Positions 11,016 through 22,369 of a DNA stretch of 64,000 nt are shown in pieces. Position 1 is the stretch's first letter; the number at the start of each line of letters is the position of its first letter. Origin of the DNA: Callorhinus ursinus (Eukaryota > Chordata > Mammalia > Carnivora > Otariidae); assembly GCF_003265705.1 (NCBI RefSeq), contig NW_020313157.1:124001-188000 (forward strand), in the 5' to 3' direction. The translations under genes were made by a program, and so were the position numbers. The notes under the pieces were generated by a model. That model was not told where the DNA came from. It did no database searches and worked only from the letters and a program-made list of their open reading frames with translations.

Positions 11016-14000
11016 AGAGCATGTGCTCAGGTAGAAAGGACCCAGGTAATGACCTTTTATACTGTCCTTCCTGACTTCGAAATCCACTACATCCTCTCTG
11101 ATGAATGGCCATCCACACTGGGCTTGAGCATGTCCCCTGTGGCCAGAGTCCGAGCAGGTCTTTCAAATCCTGTGTGCTCCGTTAGGACCAAGAAATGCCC
11201 AAGGCCTCCAACATCAGGTGGGGTTGGGGGGCAGGACAGAGAGAAGGGGTGGAGGCCATGGTCTAGTGCATGTGCTGTGACAGCTTCTGAGGGGGGACAG
11301 TGCTTGAGCAGGAAGAACTAGAAGGTAGCCTGCCTGTGCCATCCTTAGCAGTGACCAAAGCTAGAAGCTCACTACTCTACCCAGTAAAGTGAAAATGAAA
11401 GAGGACATTTCAGCCTATTAGAGGTAACCCAGGTGTCTAACACCTGTCCCAGGACCTCTCAGGATTGCCCTAACCCTATTTATTGTGCACTATCTTTAAT
11501 GAGATTGAAGGAGCAAGCCAGAAACTTCCTTTAAATAAAATAGAACCTCGCATACTTTCTTATGAACCTTGTTAATCATCATTCCTTCAAGAAACGGTGC
11601 CCTGGGGACAGTTCCAGTCGTAAGAAGGGAGGCAGGGGTGGCAGCTTGAAAAAGCACATTCCAGATTGTAAGGTACTTCTAGCCAAGAGGAATCCTGCTC
11701 TGTAAACTTTAAGAGTGCAGGAAATACTCATATTCTTTCTTTCCCTTAAATGGACATAAGGCCATCGATGAGCCCTTGTTTTGCTGCCATTAACAGGCGG
11801 TCTAGTCCCTCACTGTGCCCCACAGACACACACTGCCTGGCAGCAGTATTCCCAACTTGCCATCTTATGTGGAGCAGAATAGTCAGGAAGGTCTGCAAGG
11901 CCTGGACTACCCTCTTGGAAAGAGGACAGAAACAAGTGCTGGGTAAACAAGGCTCCAAGTTATTTCAGTACGTGCTTCTGTCCCCTAATTGCCTATTTGG
12001 AACCACCTCCCGAAATATCTTGTCATATAATATGAACAGCGGGAAAATGATCTAAATTTTTTTTTTGGCTAGAAGAGTGGCTTAGCAAAGAATGAGAGAA
12101 ACGGTCTTCTAAACCTTGACACCAGGGAAGCGCAGCATGACAAAAACAAGACACGCCGCCCCCAGACAGAATCTCTCTGAGGGCGGCACCCAGGCACCTG
12201 TCGGGGCTACACCACTACGCCGGCAGGCTTGGCCCAGATGTGATGAATCTGGGGGAAACAAAACCACTCAAGAAGCTTAAAGGACAAAGGGACCTTTTTC
12301 GTAGCTTTCCTCCCTGAATGGAATTTATCTTCCTGCCTAGTCTGGAAGCTGGCACGTTTGCTCCCTTCTGCATGTCTCTGCTCCCTCCATTTGCGTTGTT
12401 CTCATGGATTTCCATTTGTGGTCTTTAGCGCCAACCAGCACAGACACATCTGCCCACTTCTCTTTCTAGTGCATTCTTTCCCCGTGTCTGTGATCCAATA
12501 GATTCTGCATTTGGGCAGCTCCTCCTTCCTGCTACTCAAACATCTAGGAGGCAGGGAAAGATGCCCACCAGATATATCCACAGGACAGCACAAATTAATA
12601 ATCAATTGCTGTCAGTTTACAAATGAAGAAACTGAGGCACAGGAAGGTGGGCACTCCCCCCCAAGCCCCACTGGTGGCTGTTGATGGAGATAATTTTTTT
12701 TGTTGTTTTTTTTTTGGTAGATTGTCTTTTTCCCTCATTTTTCATCCCTTCTCTTCTCCCCATTTCCCAAATTAAAAAAAAAAAAACAACCCTAAACTTA
12801 GGTATGCTCTAGCTAGAGGCTACACTGGGGGAGGGTATAGACTGATGTTGGGTTCATTAGGTTAGGTTTCTGAGGATGTGGATGGGCTCTAGGATGCCCA
12901 GCCCCAGCCTGCCTCTCTGTTTATAATGGTGTGCATTGCAAGTTTTGTTTTTTTTTTTTAAAGAGGATATTTGGAGGCATGGATTAAACTACACGAAAAA
13001 TAACTTGGTTGTTCACTGGGTGTAGGTTGTTTGTTCATTTTATTATGAAAAGAATACTAACCCACAGATTATAATAAATGTATTTCAGATGCAATGATAG
13101 AACTCAACCATATGCATCATTGATGGAGATTAATACTGTGTCTCAAAATTGTAATTATTTGAAATTCAAAAGGAAGAAAATTAAATAGTGTCTTTCCCGT
13201 TTTCCAGTAAATGATAACAATTTGATCAGACATATGGATTTATTTTTCTTTGTTATCTAGTTTGTAAGACGACAAATATGATTCCAGTTAACTTATTTGA
13301 GGTCACTTGTAACAAAAAAGTATATGACTTAAAAAACAGCCCCCGGCCCTGCCCATCTATTTTAAATTGTGTTTTTTCCAGGTTATTTTCCTAACATTGC
13401 AGCTAATATCATAATGTGGGAGAAAAAGTACCTCTAGATCTATTTAGGTAATTTTAATTACGGTGCCCATAATGAGAACCATCCTACTCTTTTCTGAAAG
13501 TGAAAAGCTTAATAAAGTGGTACCATTTAATAAACAATTCTAAATTTAACTAACAATTCAAAGTCAGGTAATGGTTTGGGGGGGGAAACGGAAGGAATAA
13601 GGAAGAAAATAGGGTTTCGTGGTCAAGTTGGCTTACATTTTGTTAGAGATGTTTCTGGCTAAAATCATCCAAAGTGGGAGGGGTTCTTTCTAGAGCTATT
13701 ACCATGAACAATTAAATGTATTTATAGGAAAATATCAAAAAAAAAAAAAAGCAGCCATGAAACTATCTTTTAACGTTCTATAGCTGGTAACTACAGCTGT
13801 TATCCTAAATATTATACTGAAAACACACAGACCATACCGAAAACTTGAGAGAATTTTTTTGGGGGGGAGGGGAGAATCTTTAATTTGACACAAGAGAAAT
13901 GCCATCTCTTTTAGGGGGTGTTCCCATGTCTTCTGAAGCTAACGAAGGAGCTAATGCCACCCCACAACAGCCGTGATGGCTGTCGGGAGCAGAAGGTCTT

Positions 14001-14102
14001 CTGCCCCGCGGATACGCCCCTGCACTCTTTCCCACAGACGCGGAAGAAGGAAACTTGGAGCAAACTTGTAAACAGAATGACTCCGGGAGGAAACAGGGGT
14101 AG

Positions 14103-14108
14103 CATGCA
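14103..14108 (-). promoter_or_regulatory. UGCAUG RBFOX site downstream of B40
   Basis: On the minus strand tgcatg lies at +18 to +23 of the intron after B40. RBFOX proteins bind (U)GCAUG, and binding downstream of an exon generally promotes its inclusion. Function here is inferred. Confidence 0.75.
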
Positions 14109-14125
14109 CGTTAATGAATACTTAC

Positions 14126-14165
14126 ATAAATGTCTGCACCATAAAATCCATCCTGGTAAACAACA
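14126..14165 (-). CDS. RBFOX1: RBFOX1 40-nt exon B40 (brain-type, mutually exclusive with M43)
   Basis: This is a 40-nt micro-exon. On the minus strand it supplies one base to the previous codon and then VVYQDGFYGADIY. The acceptor is ccttgcag and the donor a strong TAT|gtaagt. The sequence and length match the exon called B40 in mammalian Fox-1, which is preferred in brain, while M43 is used in muscle. It adds 3n+1 bases, so it must be used alone: joining it to M43, or leaving out both, shifts the frame of the 65-nt exon. UGCAUG sites sit 50-55 nt upstream of its acceptor and at +18 to +23 downstream of its donor. The downstream site is in the position from which RBFOX proteins usually promote inclusion. 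The tissue preference is established for the mammalian gene and is not visible in the DNA. Confidence 0.95.
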
Positions 14166-14214
14166 CTGCAAGGGTGCACACACAAAGAAAAACATCCATA
14201 TTAGTGCATTTCCC

Positions 14215-14220
14215 CATGCA
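14215..14220 (-). promoter_or_regulatory. UGCAUG RBFOX site upstream of B40
   Basis: On the minus strand tgcatg lies at -55 to -50 relative to the B40 acceptor. Upstream RBFOX binding generally represses the exon. Confidence 0.7.
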
Positions 14221-15714
14221 GACACACCAACCCCTGCACTGGTGAAGTTAGTCTGGTCACAAAGATCCAAGACACAGGAACCGAGGATAGTTTTCACATT
14301 GGTTAAGGAGGTTGGAGACAACAGCTGTCCAACAGCCCGAGAAAATTAGGCCGGGGTTTGGTGCTGGCCCAGAATCCGGACGTGGTGGCATGCTGGGCAC
14401 CCGACTTCCCACTCTTTCGGGAGGGGGTGTGGAAATGCAAGGAGGAAGATTTCAGTTTAAGTGGCCTAGACAGACAGGTGAGTCAGAGTTTGCATTCAAT
14501 CCACTGCATAGCTCCCCCCGGGGCGGGGGAAATCATCTGCTTAAAATATAAGATCAATAAAGAGGAAGGGGACAGATGGTCGCATTTTCAGTATGTGTTG
14601 TAGCTGAATGACTTTAGGAGAGCCGGACAACCCAAATGATTCCAGAAATGTTCTAGATTCTTTCACCCTGTAGTTATTATATTTGGTAATTCCAGGTGTC
14701 ACTCTTTCATGGTAAATGTAGGAAAATATCCCTGATTATATGTGTATAAGTAAGTGCCCCACATTATGACTGAATAAGCCTGGTCTCACTGGGGCTCTAT
14801 CGTCACCACCCAAACAGTCATTCCAGAGAGAAGGAACTTCATAGGAGGCAGAAAATATCCTGGACTTCTCCAGAAATTTCTTGGTATACCTTGAGTGAAA
14901 CAGCCAGGAAGAAAAGCTTACAGCCATGTGATCATGGGAAACTGGCTCCCAATTTCTAAGCATTACAATGGGTTTCGTGAGGATTGCACGGAGCCTGCAT
15001 GCCTCACAGGCCTCCAGGAGGATCACAGGATGTACTGAGTATAAAAGCAGGTGTTACCAAATGCGTGTTTTCCACAGGATGGTAGTTGTTATTAATAACT
15101 TTCCCTGAGATCTCCCCATGGAGTTCAGAGATGATTTATGATTCTGGCAAAGGTCCAGTGAGCCCCATCATTGAATGGAGCTGGGTTCTAACAGAAACAC
15201 GACTTTGATTACCAAAGGGGGGCCGGCAGGTTTTGGGAGAGAGCGGACCCACACGTAAGCCAAGCATATGGAGCCAAAGGAAGGCACTCGAAACACGCAC
15301 ACACGCACACACAGCGGTGACACTGGTTTGCTGGAGAACCCTACAGAGCGCTCCTCAGAGCTTTTCGGACTTGACTGGCTAGACCCCAAGTACCATTATC
15401 CTTAAAAATGTGACAGGGATTTCACACGCTAAGGAGGTTGGCAGGAATCGCTTTTGGCTATTTTCATTTTGATCCAAGAGGACCACAGTTCACAAGAGCA
15501 CTCATCAAGCAGCATAAAACCCTAATCTGAGATACTGAGGTATTCGGAATCCTGAGCTATGCTTTCAGCTTTCCCAACATCGACAGTGTCTGCTGGGGGT
15601 CAAAAGGCAGGGCCAGCCTCTGCCAATAGGACTTGGAACAGATCTGAGGAAACAGGCGAGAGTGACAAATATTAAGTCTGGGCCCTGAACCACAGAGGTG
15701 AGTTGTGTAGCCGT

Positions 15715-15830
15715 GGCAAAATGGCTTCTGCCCCATGCTTTCATTGCTATGCCTCTGCTGGGAACACCTGCTCTCCAATATCCTCCTCCAAAACCAGGTC
15801 ATCCTTCAAAAGCCAAGTTAAACGGAAACT
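15715..15830 (+). repeat. L2-like fragment
   Basis: The stretch ctctgctgggaacacctgct then caggtcatccttcaaaagcc resembles the L2 3' region. This is a weak call. Confidence 0.5.
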
Positions 15831-15862
15831 ACATGGGCATCTGGTCACAGCATCACCAACCA

Positions 15863-16010
15863 GCAGCTAGCTGTGAGCCACTGGGCTCATTGCTTATGCT
15901 CTCTGAGCATCATACTCATCTGTAAAATGGGGTGAGAGGCTAGGAACTGGCTACGTCAAAGGAGGATACAGCGGGGTGCTGCGTGCAAAACAACGAGCAC
16001 AGTGCTTGAC
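15863..16010 (+). repeat. MIR relic
   Basis: The run ctgtgagccactgggctcat, ctgagcatcatactcatctg, taaaatggggtgagaggcta and gagcacagtgcttgacat follows the MIR core and 3' order. Confidence 0.75.
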
Positions 16011-17235
16011 ATCGGAGTACAGAAAGTGATCCGGGGATGAACAAAATATTCATATTTTAACTACATATTAATATAAAAATGGGAAATAATGCCTCTGTCT
16101 ACATATATGTAGACAGGGACCCAGTCTGTGACTGCGCTTCTGGGAATCACGAAGAGGCAAGCCCAGCCTAGACATGGGGCTGTTCCCACGCACACCCACG
16201 GGGATCGGGAATGTCTGAGCTTGGGTCCGGCTGGAAGAGTGGCCTCTTTCGCCAGCTCAGGTTCTTGTGCGTGGTGGCTGGCTGCAAGTCTCCGTGTCAA
16301 GTCTTTGGACACCAACAACTCTCAGAAGGGAGGCAAGAGCAGGCCCTGACATTGGCCCTCATTCAGCAGGGGAAACTGTGTGCCCGGCTTGGCCCTCCAC
16401 CGTGGGCCATGGAAAATTCCTCTGGGCCTCTGACATCCCACATTTATGAGATGGAGAACCAAGGAGAAAATGTGATCCAGCATCCTCATTTTGACAAGCC
16501 CCCACACACCGAATGATGAGTACTTTCTCTCTGCTCCCGAGATGCTTACTGTCCTCCAACAACTATTCTAAAGGCACAGACAAGCCAGAGTGTGTCCATC
16601 ACTAAACCGGCCCTTGGGGAGCTTCACAGGGAGGGGCCACGTTGTCACAAAGTCATGTGCATGCATGTACATAAAAATAAAATTGCAGCGTGGATGGGGG
16701 TTGAGGAGGAACAGGTGCTCGAAAAGGGTAGCGGAAGGAGGAGGGCTGGCAGCAGAGGTGAGGGTGGCTGAGCAAGTGCCTCGGAGATCGCAAAGCCTCA
16801 GCCTTGTCGGGGGGGGGGGGAAGAAGAGCAGTCCAGGCAAAGGGAACAGACCATGCAAGCCCTAGGTCCAGAGGGTCCCGGGCTCCTCCTTAAGGGGCCT
16901 GCAGGGCTCAGAGGCCCAGGAGACTGCGGGACTTGGCTGAGAAAGGAAACTGAGAATTCCCACTGCGGTTATAAACCACACCCCGCAGGGAGTGCCCATT
17001 TTCACTGAGTGCTGCACCTGCACGTTGCGCGGGGGAGGGGATGATGGAGAGGGTGAGTGATCTATTCTCAGGATAACTCTAAAAACAAGGAACTGATATG
17101 GCTGCCTCGGTGGTCTGAAACAAAGTCAGCTGATGGGCTGCCACTTTCATCAAAATGCTGTTTCTCCTCTAAGCTGTTGGCGATAGCCCAAGCCCAAACA
17201 CGACTGGTCCTCACGTTGCTAGAGTGATGACTCTG

Positions 17236-17400
17236 TGTCAGTCCCTGGTCTAAGCGTCGTGTACTCATTAGCCCATTTCACCCTCATTATACCCCCATGA
17301 GTTGGAGAAAACTGGCACTGCCCTTCAGATGTAAAGAAACTAAACTGGAGTGAGCCACCTGTTGGCTGAGCCACGATTCTAGTCCAGGGAGTCTTGGCTT
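17236..17400 (-). repeat. MIR relic, reverse
   Basis: Landmarks cattagcccatttcaccctc, ttcagatgtaaagaaactaa, tgagccacgattctagtcca and gggagtcttggct fit a reverse MIRb-like copy. Confidence 0.65.
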
Positions 17401-17429
17401 CTCAGTCCTCTTTGAACTGCTGTGGCGGA

Positions 17430-17605
17430 TAGTGGTCAAACTTCAGCAGGCCCGCAAGGTCACCTGAGGGCTTGTTAAAACACAGATGACTGGGCCCCAC
17501 ACCCAGCCCAGAGTTTCTGACTCAAGAGATCTGGATGGGGGTCTAAGAATTCCAATTCCTAACAAGGATCAGGGGACGCTGATGCTGCTGGCCCGGGGAC
17601 GAATA
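17430..17605 (+). mobile_element. MER5A-like hAT relic
   Basis: Landmarks are agtggtcaaacttcagcagg, ggcttgttaaaacacagatg, ctgggccccacacccagccc and ctgatgctgctggcccgggg. This is an old non-autonomous element just upstream of the L1. Confidence 0.85.
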
Positions 17606-17724
17606 GGCTCATCATTCTGTGGGACACCGCCTTCCATGTGTTCTTTTTCTTTACATTTGTGACGGCAATGACCTAGGAGAATGACCAGTGTTCTAGGCCC
17701 TATTCTAAACAGGAGCTGGTTATA

Positions 17725-17739
17725 AGAAAGCTCTTACAG
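17725..17739. repeat. Target-site duplication, left copy, of the large L1
   Basis: The 15-mer agaaagctcttacag directly precedes the first L1 base and recurs exactly after the A-rich tail at 22355-22369. Confidence 0.95.
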
Positions 17740-17740
17740 G

Positions 17741-18022
17741 AAAATCCTGAAAGCAGCTCGGGAGAAGAGATATGTAACCTATAATGGTAGAAACATTAGA
17801 TTGGCAACAGACCTATCCACAGAGACCTGGCAGGCCGGAAAGGACAGGCATGCTAGATTCAGAGCACTAAACGAGAAAAATATGCAGCCGAGAATACTGT
17901 ATCCATCTAGGCTGTCATTGAAAATAGAAGGAGAGATAAAAATCTTCCAGGACAAACAAAAACTAAAGGAATTTGCAAACATGAAACCAGCCCTACAAGA
18001 AATACTGAAAGGGGTCCTCTAA
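17741..18022 (+). pseudogene. L1 ORF1 C-terminal fragment
   Basis: An open frame, without a start codon of its own, encodes the end of the L1 ORF1 RNA-binding protein. It has the conserved stretch ATDLSTETWQAGK, then NMQPRILYPSRLS, and ends PALQEILKGVL followed by a stop. This corresponds to the C-terminal domain that ends ORF1 in mammalian L1s. The coiled coil and RRM-like domain are missing because the element is 5' truncated. An internal ATG allows a 73-residue frame, but nothing suggests that it is used. Confidence 0.93.
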
Positions 18023-18101
18023 AAAGAGAGAGCCTAAAAGTAGCATGGACCAGAAAGGAATACAGACAATATACAGTAACAGTCACTTTACGGGCAATAC
18101 A

Positions 18102-21100
18102 ATGGCACTAAATTCATATCTTTCAATAGTTACCCTGAATGTAAATGGGCTAAATGCCCCAATCAAAAGACACAGGCTATCAGATTGGATTAAAAAAAAA
18201 AGACCCATCGATATGCTGTCTGCAAGAGACTCATTTTAGACCCAAAGACACCCCCAGATTGAAAGTGAGGGGGTGGAAAATCATTCACTATGCTAATGGA
18301 CACCAAAAGAAAGCTGGGGTGGCAATCCTTATATCAGACAAATTAGATTTTAAACCAAAGACTGTAATAAGAGATGAGGAAGGACACTATATCCTACTTA
18401 AGGGTCTATCCATCAAGAAGATCGAACAATTGTAAATATCTATGCTCCTAACATGGGAGCAGCCAATTATATAAGCCAATTAATAACAAAAGCAAAGAAA
18501 CACATTGACAATACAATAATAGCGGGGGACTTTAACACCCCCCCTGACTGAAATGGACAGATCATCTAAGCAAAAGATCAACAAGGAAATAAAGACTTTA
18601 AATGACACACTGGAGCAAATGGACTTCACAGACATATTCAGAACATTCCATCCCAAAGCCACGGAATACACATTCTTCTCTAGTGCCCACGGAACATTCT
18701 CCAGAATAGATCACATCCTAGGTCACAAATCAGGTCTCAACCGGTACCAAAAGATTGGGATTATTCCCTGCATATTCTCAGACCACAATGCTCTGAAACT
18801 AGAACTCAATCACAAGAGGAAAGTCAGAAAGAACTCAAATACACGGAGGCTAAAGAGCATCCTACTAAAGAATGAATGGGTCAACCAGGAAATTAAAGAA
18901 GAATTTAAAAAATTCATGGAAACCAATGAAAATGAAAACACAACTGTTCAAAATCTCTGGGATGCAGAAAAGGCAGTCCTGAGAGGAAAGTATATAGCAA
19001 TTCAAGCCTTTCTCAAGAAACAAGAAAGGTCTCAAATACACAACCTAACCCTACACCTAAAGGAGCTAGAGAAAAAACAGCAAATAAAGCCTAAACCCAG
19101 CAGGAGAAGAGAAATCATAAAGATCAGAGCAGAAATCAATGAAATAGAAACCAAAAGAACAGTAGAACAGATCAATGAAACTAGGAGCTGGTTCTTTGAA
19201 AGAATTTACAAGATTGATAAACCCCTGGCCAGACTGATCAAAAAGGAAAGAGAAATGACCCAAATCAACAAAATCATGAATGAAAGAGGAGAGATCACAA
19301 CCAACACCAAAGAAATACAAACAATTATAAGAACATATTATGAGCAACTCTATGCCAGCAAATTAGATAACCTAGAAGAAATGGATTCATTCCTAGAGAT
19401 GTATCAGCTACCAAAATTGAACCAGGAAGATATAGAAAATCTGAACAGACCTATAACCACTAAGGAAATTGAAGCAGTCATCAAAAATCTCCCAAAAAAC
19501 AAAAGCCCAGGGCCAGATGGCTTCCCAGGGGAATTCTACCAAACATTTCAAGAAGAATTAATACCTATTCTCCTGAAACTGTTCCAAAAAATAGAAATGG
19601 AAGGAAAACTTCCAAACTCATTTTATGAGGCCACCATTACCTTGATCCCAAAACCAAAGACCCCATCAAAAAGGAGAATTACAGACCAATATCCTTGATG
19701 AACATGGATGCAAACATTCTCACCAAAATACTAGCCAATAGGATCCAACAGTACATTAAAAGGATTATTCACCATGACCAAGTGGGATTTATCCCTGGGC
19801 TGCAAGGCTGGTTCAACATCTGCAAATTAATTAACATGATACAATACATTAACAAAAGAAAGAACAAGAATCATATGATCCTCTCAATAGATGCAGAAAA
19901 AGCATTTGACAAAGTACAGCATCCTTTCTTGATCAAAACTCTTCAGAGTATAGGGATAGAGGGTACCTACCTCAATATCATGAAAGCCATCTATGAAAAA
20001 CCCACAGCAAATATCATTCTCAATGGGGAAAAACTGAGAGCTTTCCCGCTAAGGTCAGGAACGCGGCAGGGATGTCCACTCTCACCACTGCTATTCAACA
20101 TAGTAGTAGAAGTCCTAGCCACAGCAATCAGACAACAAAAAGAAATCAAAGGCATCCAAATCGCCAAAGGAAGTCAAACTCTCACTCTTTGCAGATGATA
20201 TGATACTTTATGTGGAAAATCCAAAAGATTCCACCCCAAAACTGCTAGAACTCATACAGGAATTCAGTCAAGTGGCAGGATATAAAATCAATGCACAGAA
20301 ATCAGTGGCATTCCTATACACCAACAACAAGACAGAAGAGAGAGAAATGAAGGAGTCGATCCCATTTACAACTGCACCCAAAACCATAAGATACCTAGGA
20401 ATAAATCTAACCAAAGAGGCGAAGGATCTGTACTCAGAAAACTATAAAATACTCATGAAAGAAATTGAGGAAGACACAAAGAAATGGAAAAATGTTCCAC
20501 GCTCATGGATTGGAAGAACAAACATTGTGAAGATATCAATGCTACCTAGAGCAATCTACACATGCAACGCAATCCCCATCAAGATACCATCCACTTTTTT
20601 CAAAGAAATGGAACAAGTAATCCTAAAATTTGTATGGAACCAGAAAAGACCCCGAACAGCCAGAGGAATGTTGAAAAAGAAAAGCAAAGCTGGCGGCATC
20701 ACAATTCCGGACTTCCAGCTCTATTACAAAGCTGTCATCATCAGGACAGTATGGTACTGGCACAAAAACAGACACATAGATCAATGGAACAGAATCGAGA
20801 GCCCAGAAATGGACCCTCAACTCTATGGTCAACTCATCTTTAACAAAGCAGGAAAGAATGTCCAATGGAAAAAAGACAGTCTCTTCAACAGATGGTGTTG
20901 GGAACATTGGACAGCCACATGCAGAAGAATGAAACTGGACCGTTTCCTTACACCACACACAAAAACAGACTCCAAATGGTGGAAAGACCTAAATGTGAGA
21001 CAGGAGTCCATCAAAATCCTAAAGGAGAATACAGGCAGCAACCTCTTCGACCTCGGCCACAGCAACTTCTTCCTAGAAACATCACCAAAGGCAAGGGAAG

Positions 21101-21890
21101 CCAGGGCAAAAATGAACTATTGGGATTTCATCAAGATAAAAAGCTTTTGTGCAGCAAAAGAAACAGTCCACAAAACCAAAAGACAACTGACAGAATGGGA
21201 GAAAATATTTGCAAATGACATATCAGATAAAGGGCTAGTATCCAAAATTTATAAAGAACTTATCAAACTCAACACCGAAAGAACAAATAGTCCAATCAAG
21301 AAATGGGCAGAAGACATGAGCAGACATTTTTCCAAAGAAGACATCCAAATGGCCAACAGGCACATGAAAAAGTGCTCCACATCACTCGGCATCAGGGAAA
21401 TCCAAATCAAAACCTCAATGAGATACCACCTCACACCCGTCAGAATGGCTAAAATTAACAAGTCAGGAAACGACAGATGTTGGCGGGGATGCGGAGAAAG
21501 GGGAACCCTCCTACACTGTTGGTGGGAATGCAAGCTGGCGCAACCCCTCAGGAAAACAGTATGGAGGTTCCTCAAACAGTTGAAAATGGAACTACCATAC
21601 GATCCAGCAATTGCACTACTGGGTATTCACCCCAAAGATACAAATGTAGGGACCCGAAGGGGTACGTGCACCCCAATGTTTATAGCAGCAATGTCCACAA
21701 TAGCCAAACTGTGGAAAGAGCCAAGATGTCCATCGACAGATGAATGGATAAAGAAGAGGTGGTATATATACACGATGGAATATTATGCAGCCATCAAAAG
21801 GAATGAGATCTTGCCATTTGCAGTGACGTGGATGGACTGGAGGGTGTTATGCTGAGTGAAATAAGTCAATCAGAGAAAGACATGTATCCT
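18102..21890 (+). pseudogene. L1 ORF2 (endonuclease - reverse transcriptase), frameshifted
   Basis: This is the remnant of the L1 ORF2 protein, which nicks target DNA and copies L1 RNA. The frame begins with MALNSYLSIVTLNVNGLN. Endonuclease landmarks are NVNGLN, QETHF, GDFNTP, RIDHILG and SDHNA. Reverse-transcriptase landmarks are KSPGPDGF, the stretch around [34 protein letters not shown] and FADDM. The Cys-rich end has [18 protein letters not shown]. The gene is split by frame breaks near 18190-18200 (A10 run), 18420, 18540 (C7 run), 19690, 20175 (just before FADD) and 21845. The longest intact pieces are 18553-19698 (381 aa) and 20200-21855 (551 aa). No full protein can be made as given. 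Some breaks fall in homopolymers and could be sequencing errors; the others look like decay. Confidence 0.95.
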
Positions 21891-22354
21891 ATGACCTCAT
21901 TGATATGAGGAATTCTTAATCTCAGGAAACAAACTGAGGGTTGCTGGAGTGGTGGGGGGTGGGAGGGATGGGGTGGCTGGGTGATAGACATTGGGGAGGG
22001 TATGTGCTATGGTGAGTGCTGTGAATTGTACAAGACTGATGAATCACAGATCTGTACCTCTGAAGCAAATAATGCAATATATGTTAAGAAAAAAAAAGAA
22101 GAAGATAGCAGGAGGGGAAGAATGAAGGGGGGGAAATCGGAGGGGGAGACGAACCATGAGAGACGATGGACTCTGAAAAACAAACTGAGGGTTCTAGAGG
22201 GGAGGGGCGTGGGGGGATGGGTTAGCCTGGTGATGGGTATTAAAGAGGGCACGTTCTGCGTGGAGCACTGGGTGTTATGCACAATGAACCATGGAACACT
22301 ATATTAAAAACTAATGATGTAAAAAATAAATAAATAAATAAATAAATAAATAAC
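21891..22354 (+). repeat. L1 3' UTR with two related units and (AAAT)n tail
   Basis: The G-rich 3' UTR contains two successive similar units. The first (about 21925-22085) runs from aaacaaactgagggtt to an A-rich AAG stretch. The second (about 22175-22325) again starts with aaacaaactgagggtt and has the same order of landmarks (gatgggt, gtgagtgctg/ggagcactgg, caatgaacc). It ends in AAATAAATAAAT repeats (22325-22352). Confidence 0.8.
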
Positions 22355-22369
22355 AGAAAGCTCTTACAG
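22355..22369. repeat. Target-site duplication, right copy, of the large L1
   Basis: Exact copy of the 15-mer at 17725-17739, immediately after the AAAT repeats that end the L1. Confidence 0.95.

Larger units (their letters stand above)
8784..14125 (-). other. RBFOX1: RBFOX1 intron between B40 and M43
   Basis: About 5.3 kb separating the mutually exclusive pair. It carries a 48-bp GT repeat (10968-11015; a CA repeat in the transcript), a UGCAUG at 9347-9352 and a UGCAUG just downstream of B40. A faint L2-like stretch is seen near 9700-9870, and a short MIR/L2-like fragment near 12610-12650. Homopolymer runs occur around 12690-12790, 12940-12960 and 13738-13752. No large transposon was recognised. 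Confidence 0.88.
17740..22354 (+). mobile_element. LINE-1, 5'-truncated inside ORF1, carnivore type
   Basis: A 4.6-kb retrotransposon insertion in antisense to RBFOX1. It begins inside the C-terminal domain of ORF1, continues through a whole-length but broken ORF2 (endonuclease, reverse transcriptase, Cys-rich C-terminus), and ends with a G-rich 3' UTR and an (AAAT)n tail. A perfect 15-bp target-site duplication (agaaagctcttacag) flanks it at 17725-17739 and 22355-22369, which fixes both ends. Truncation from the 5' side and the A-rich tail are the normal outcome of target-primed reverse transcription. Homology to mammalian L1 proteins is clear along the whole length. It cannot make active protein in the given sequence because of at least six frame breaks. 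Confidence 0.97.

Noticed and set aside
13911..14349. Opposed 136- and 143-codon frames around B40
   Set aside because: Neither is in the frame of the B40 peptide, both cross the splice sites, and neither has a recognisable domain.
20200..21855. A 551-codon frame as an independent reverse-transcriptase gene
   Set aside because: It is the C-terminal part of L1 ORF2, bounded by frame breaks and inside a 5'-truncated element with clear target-site duplications.
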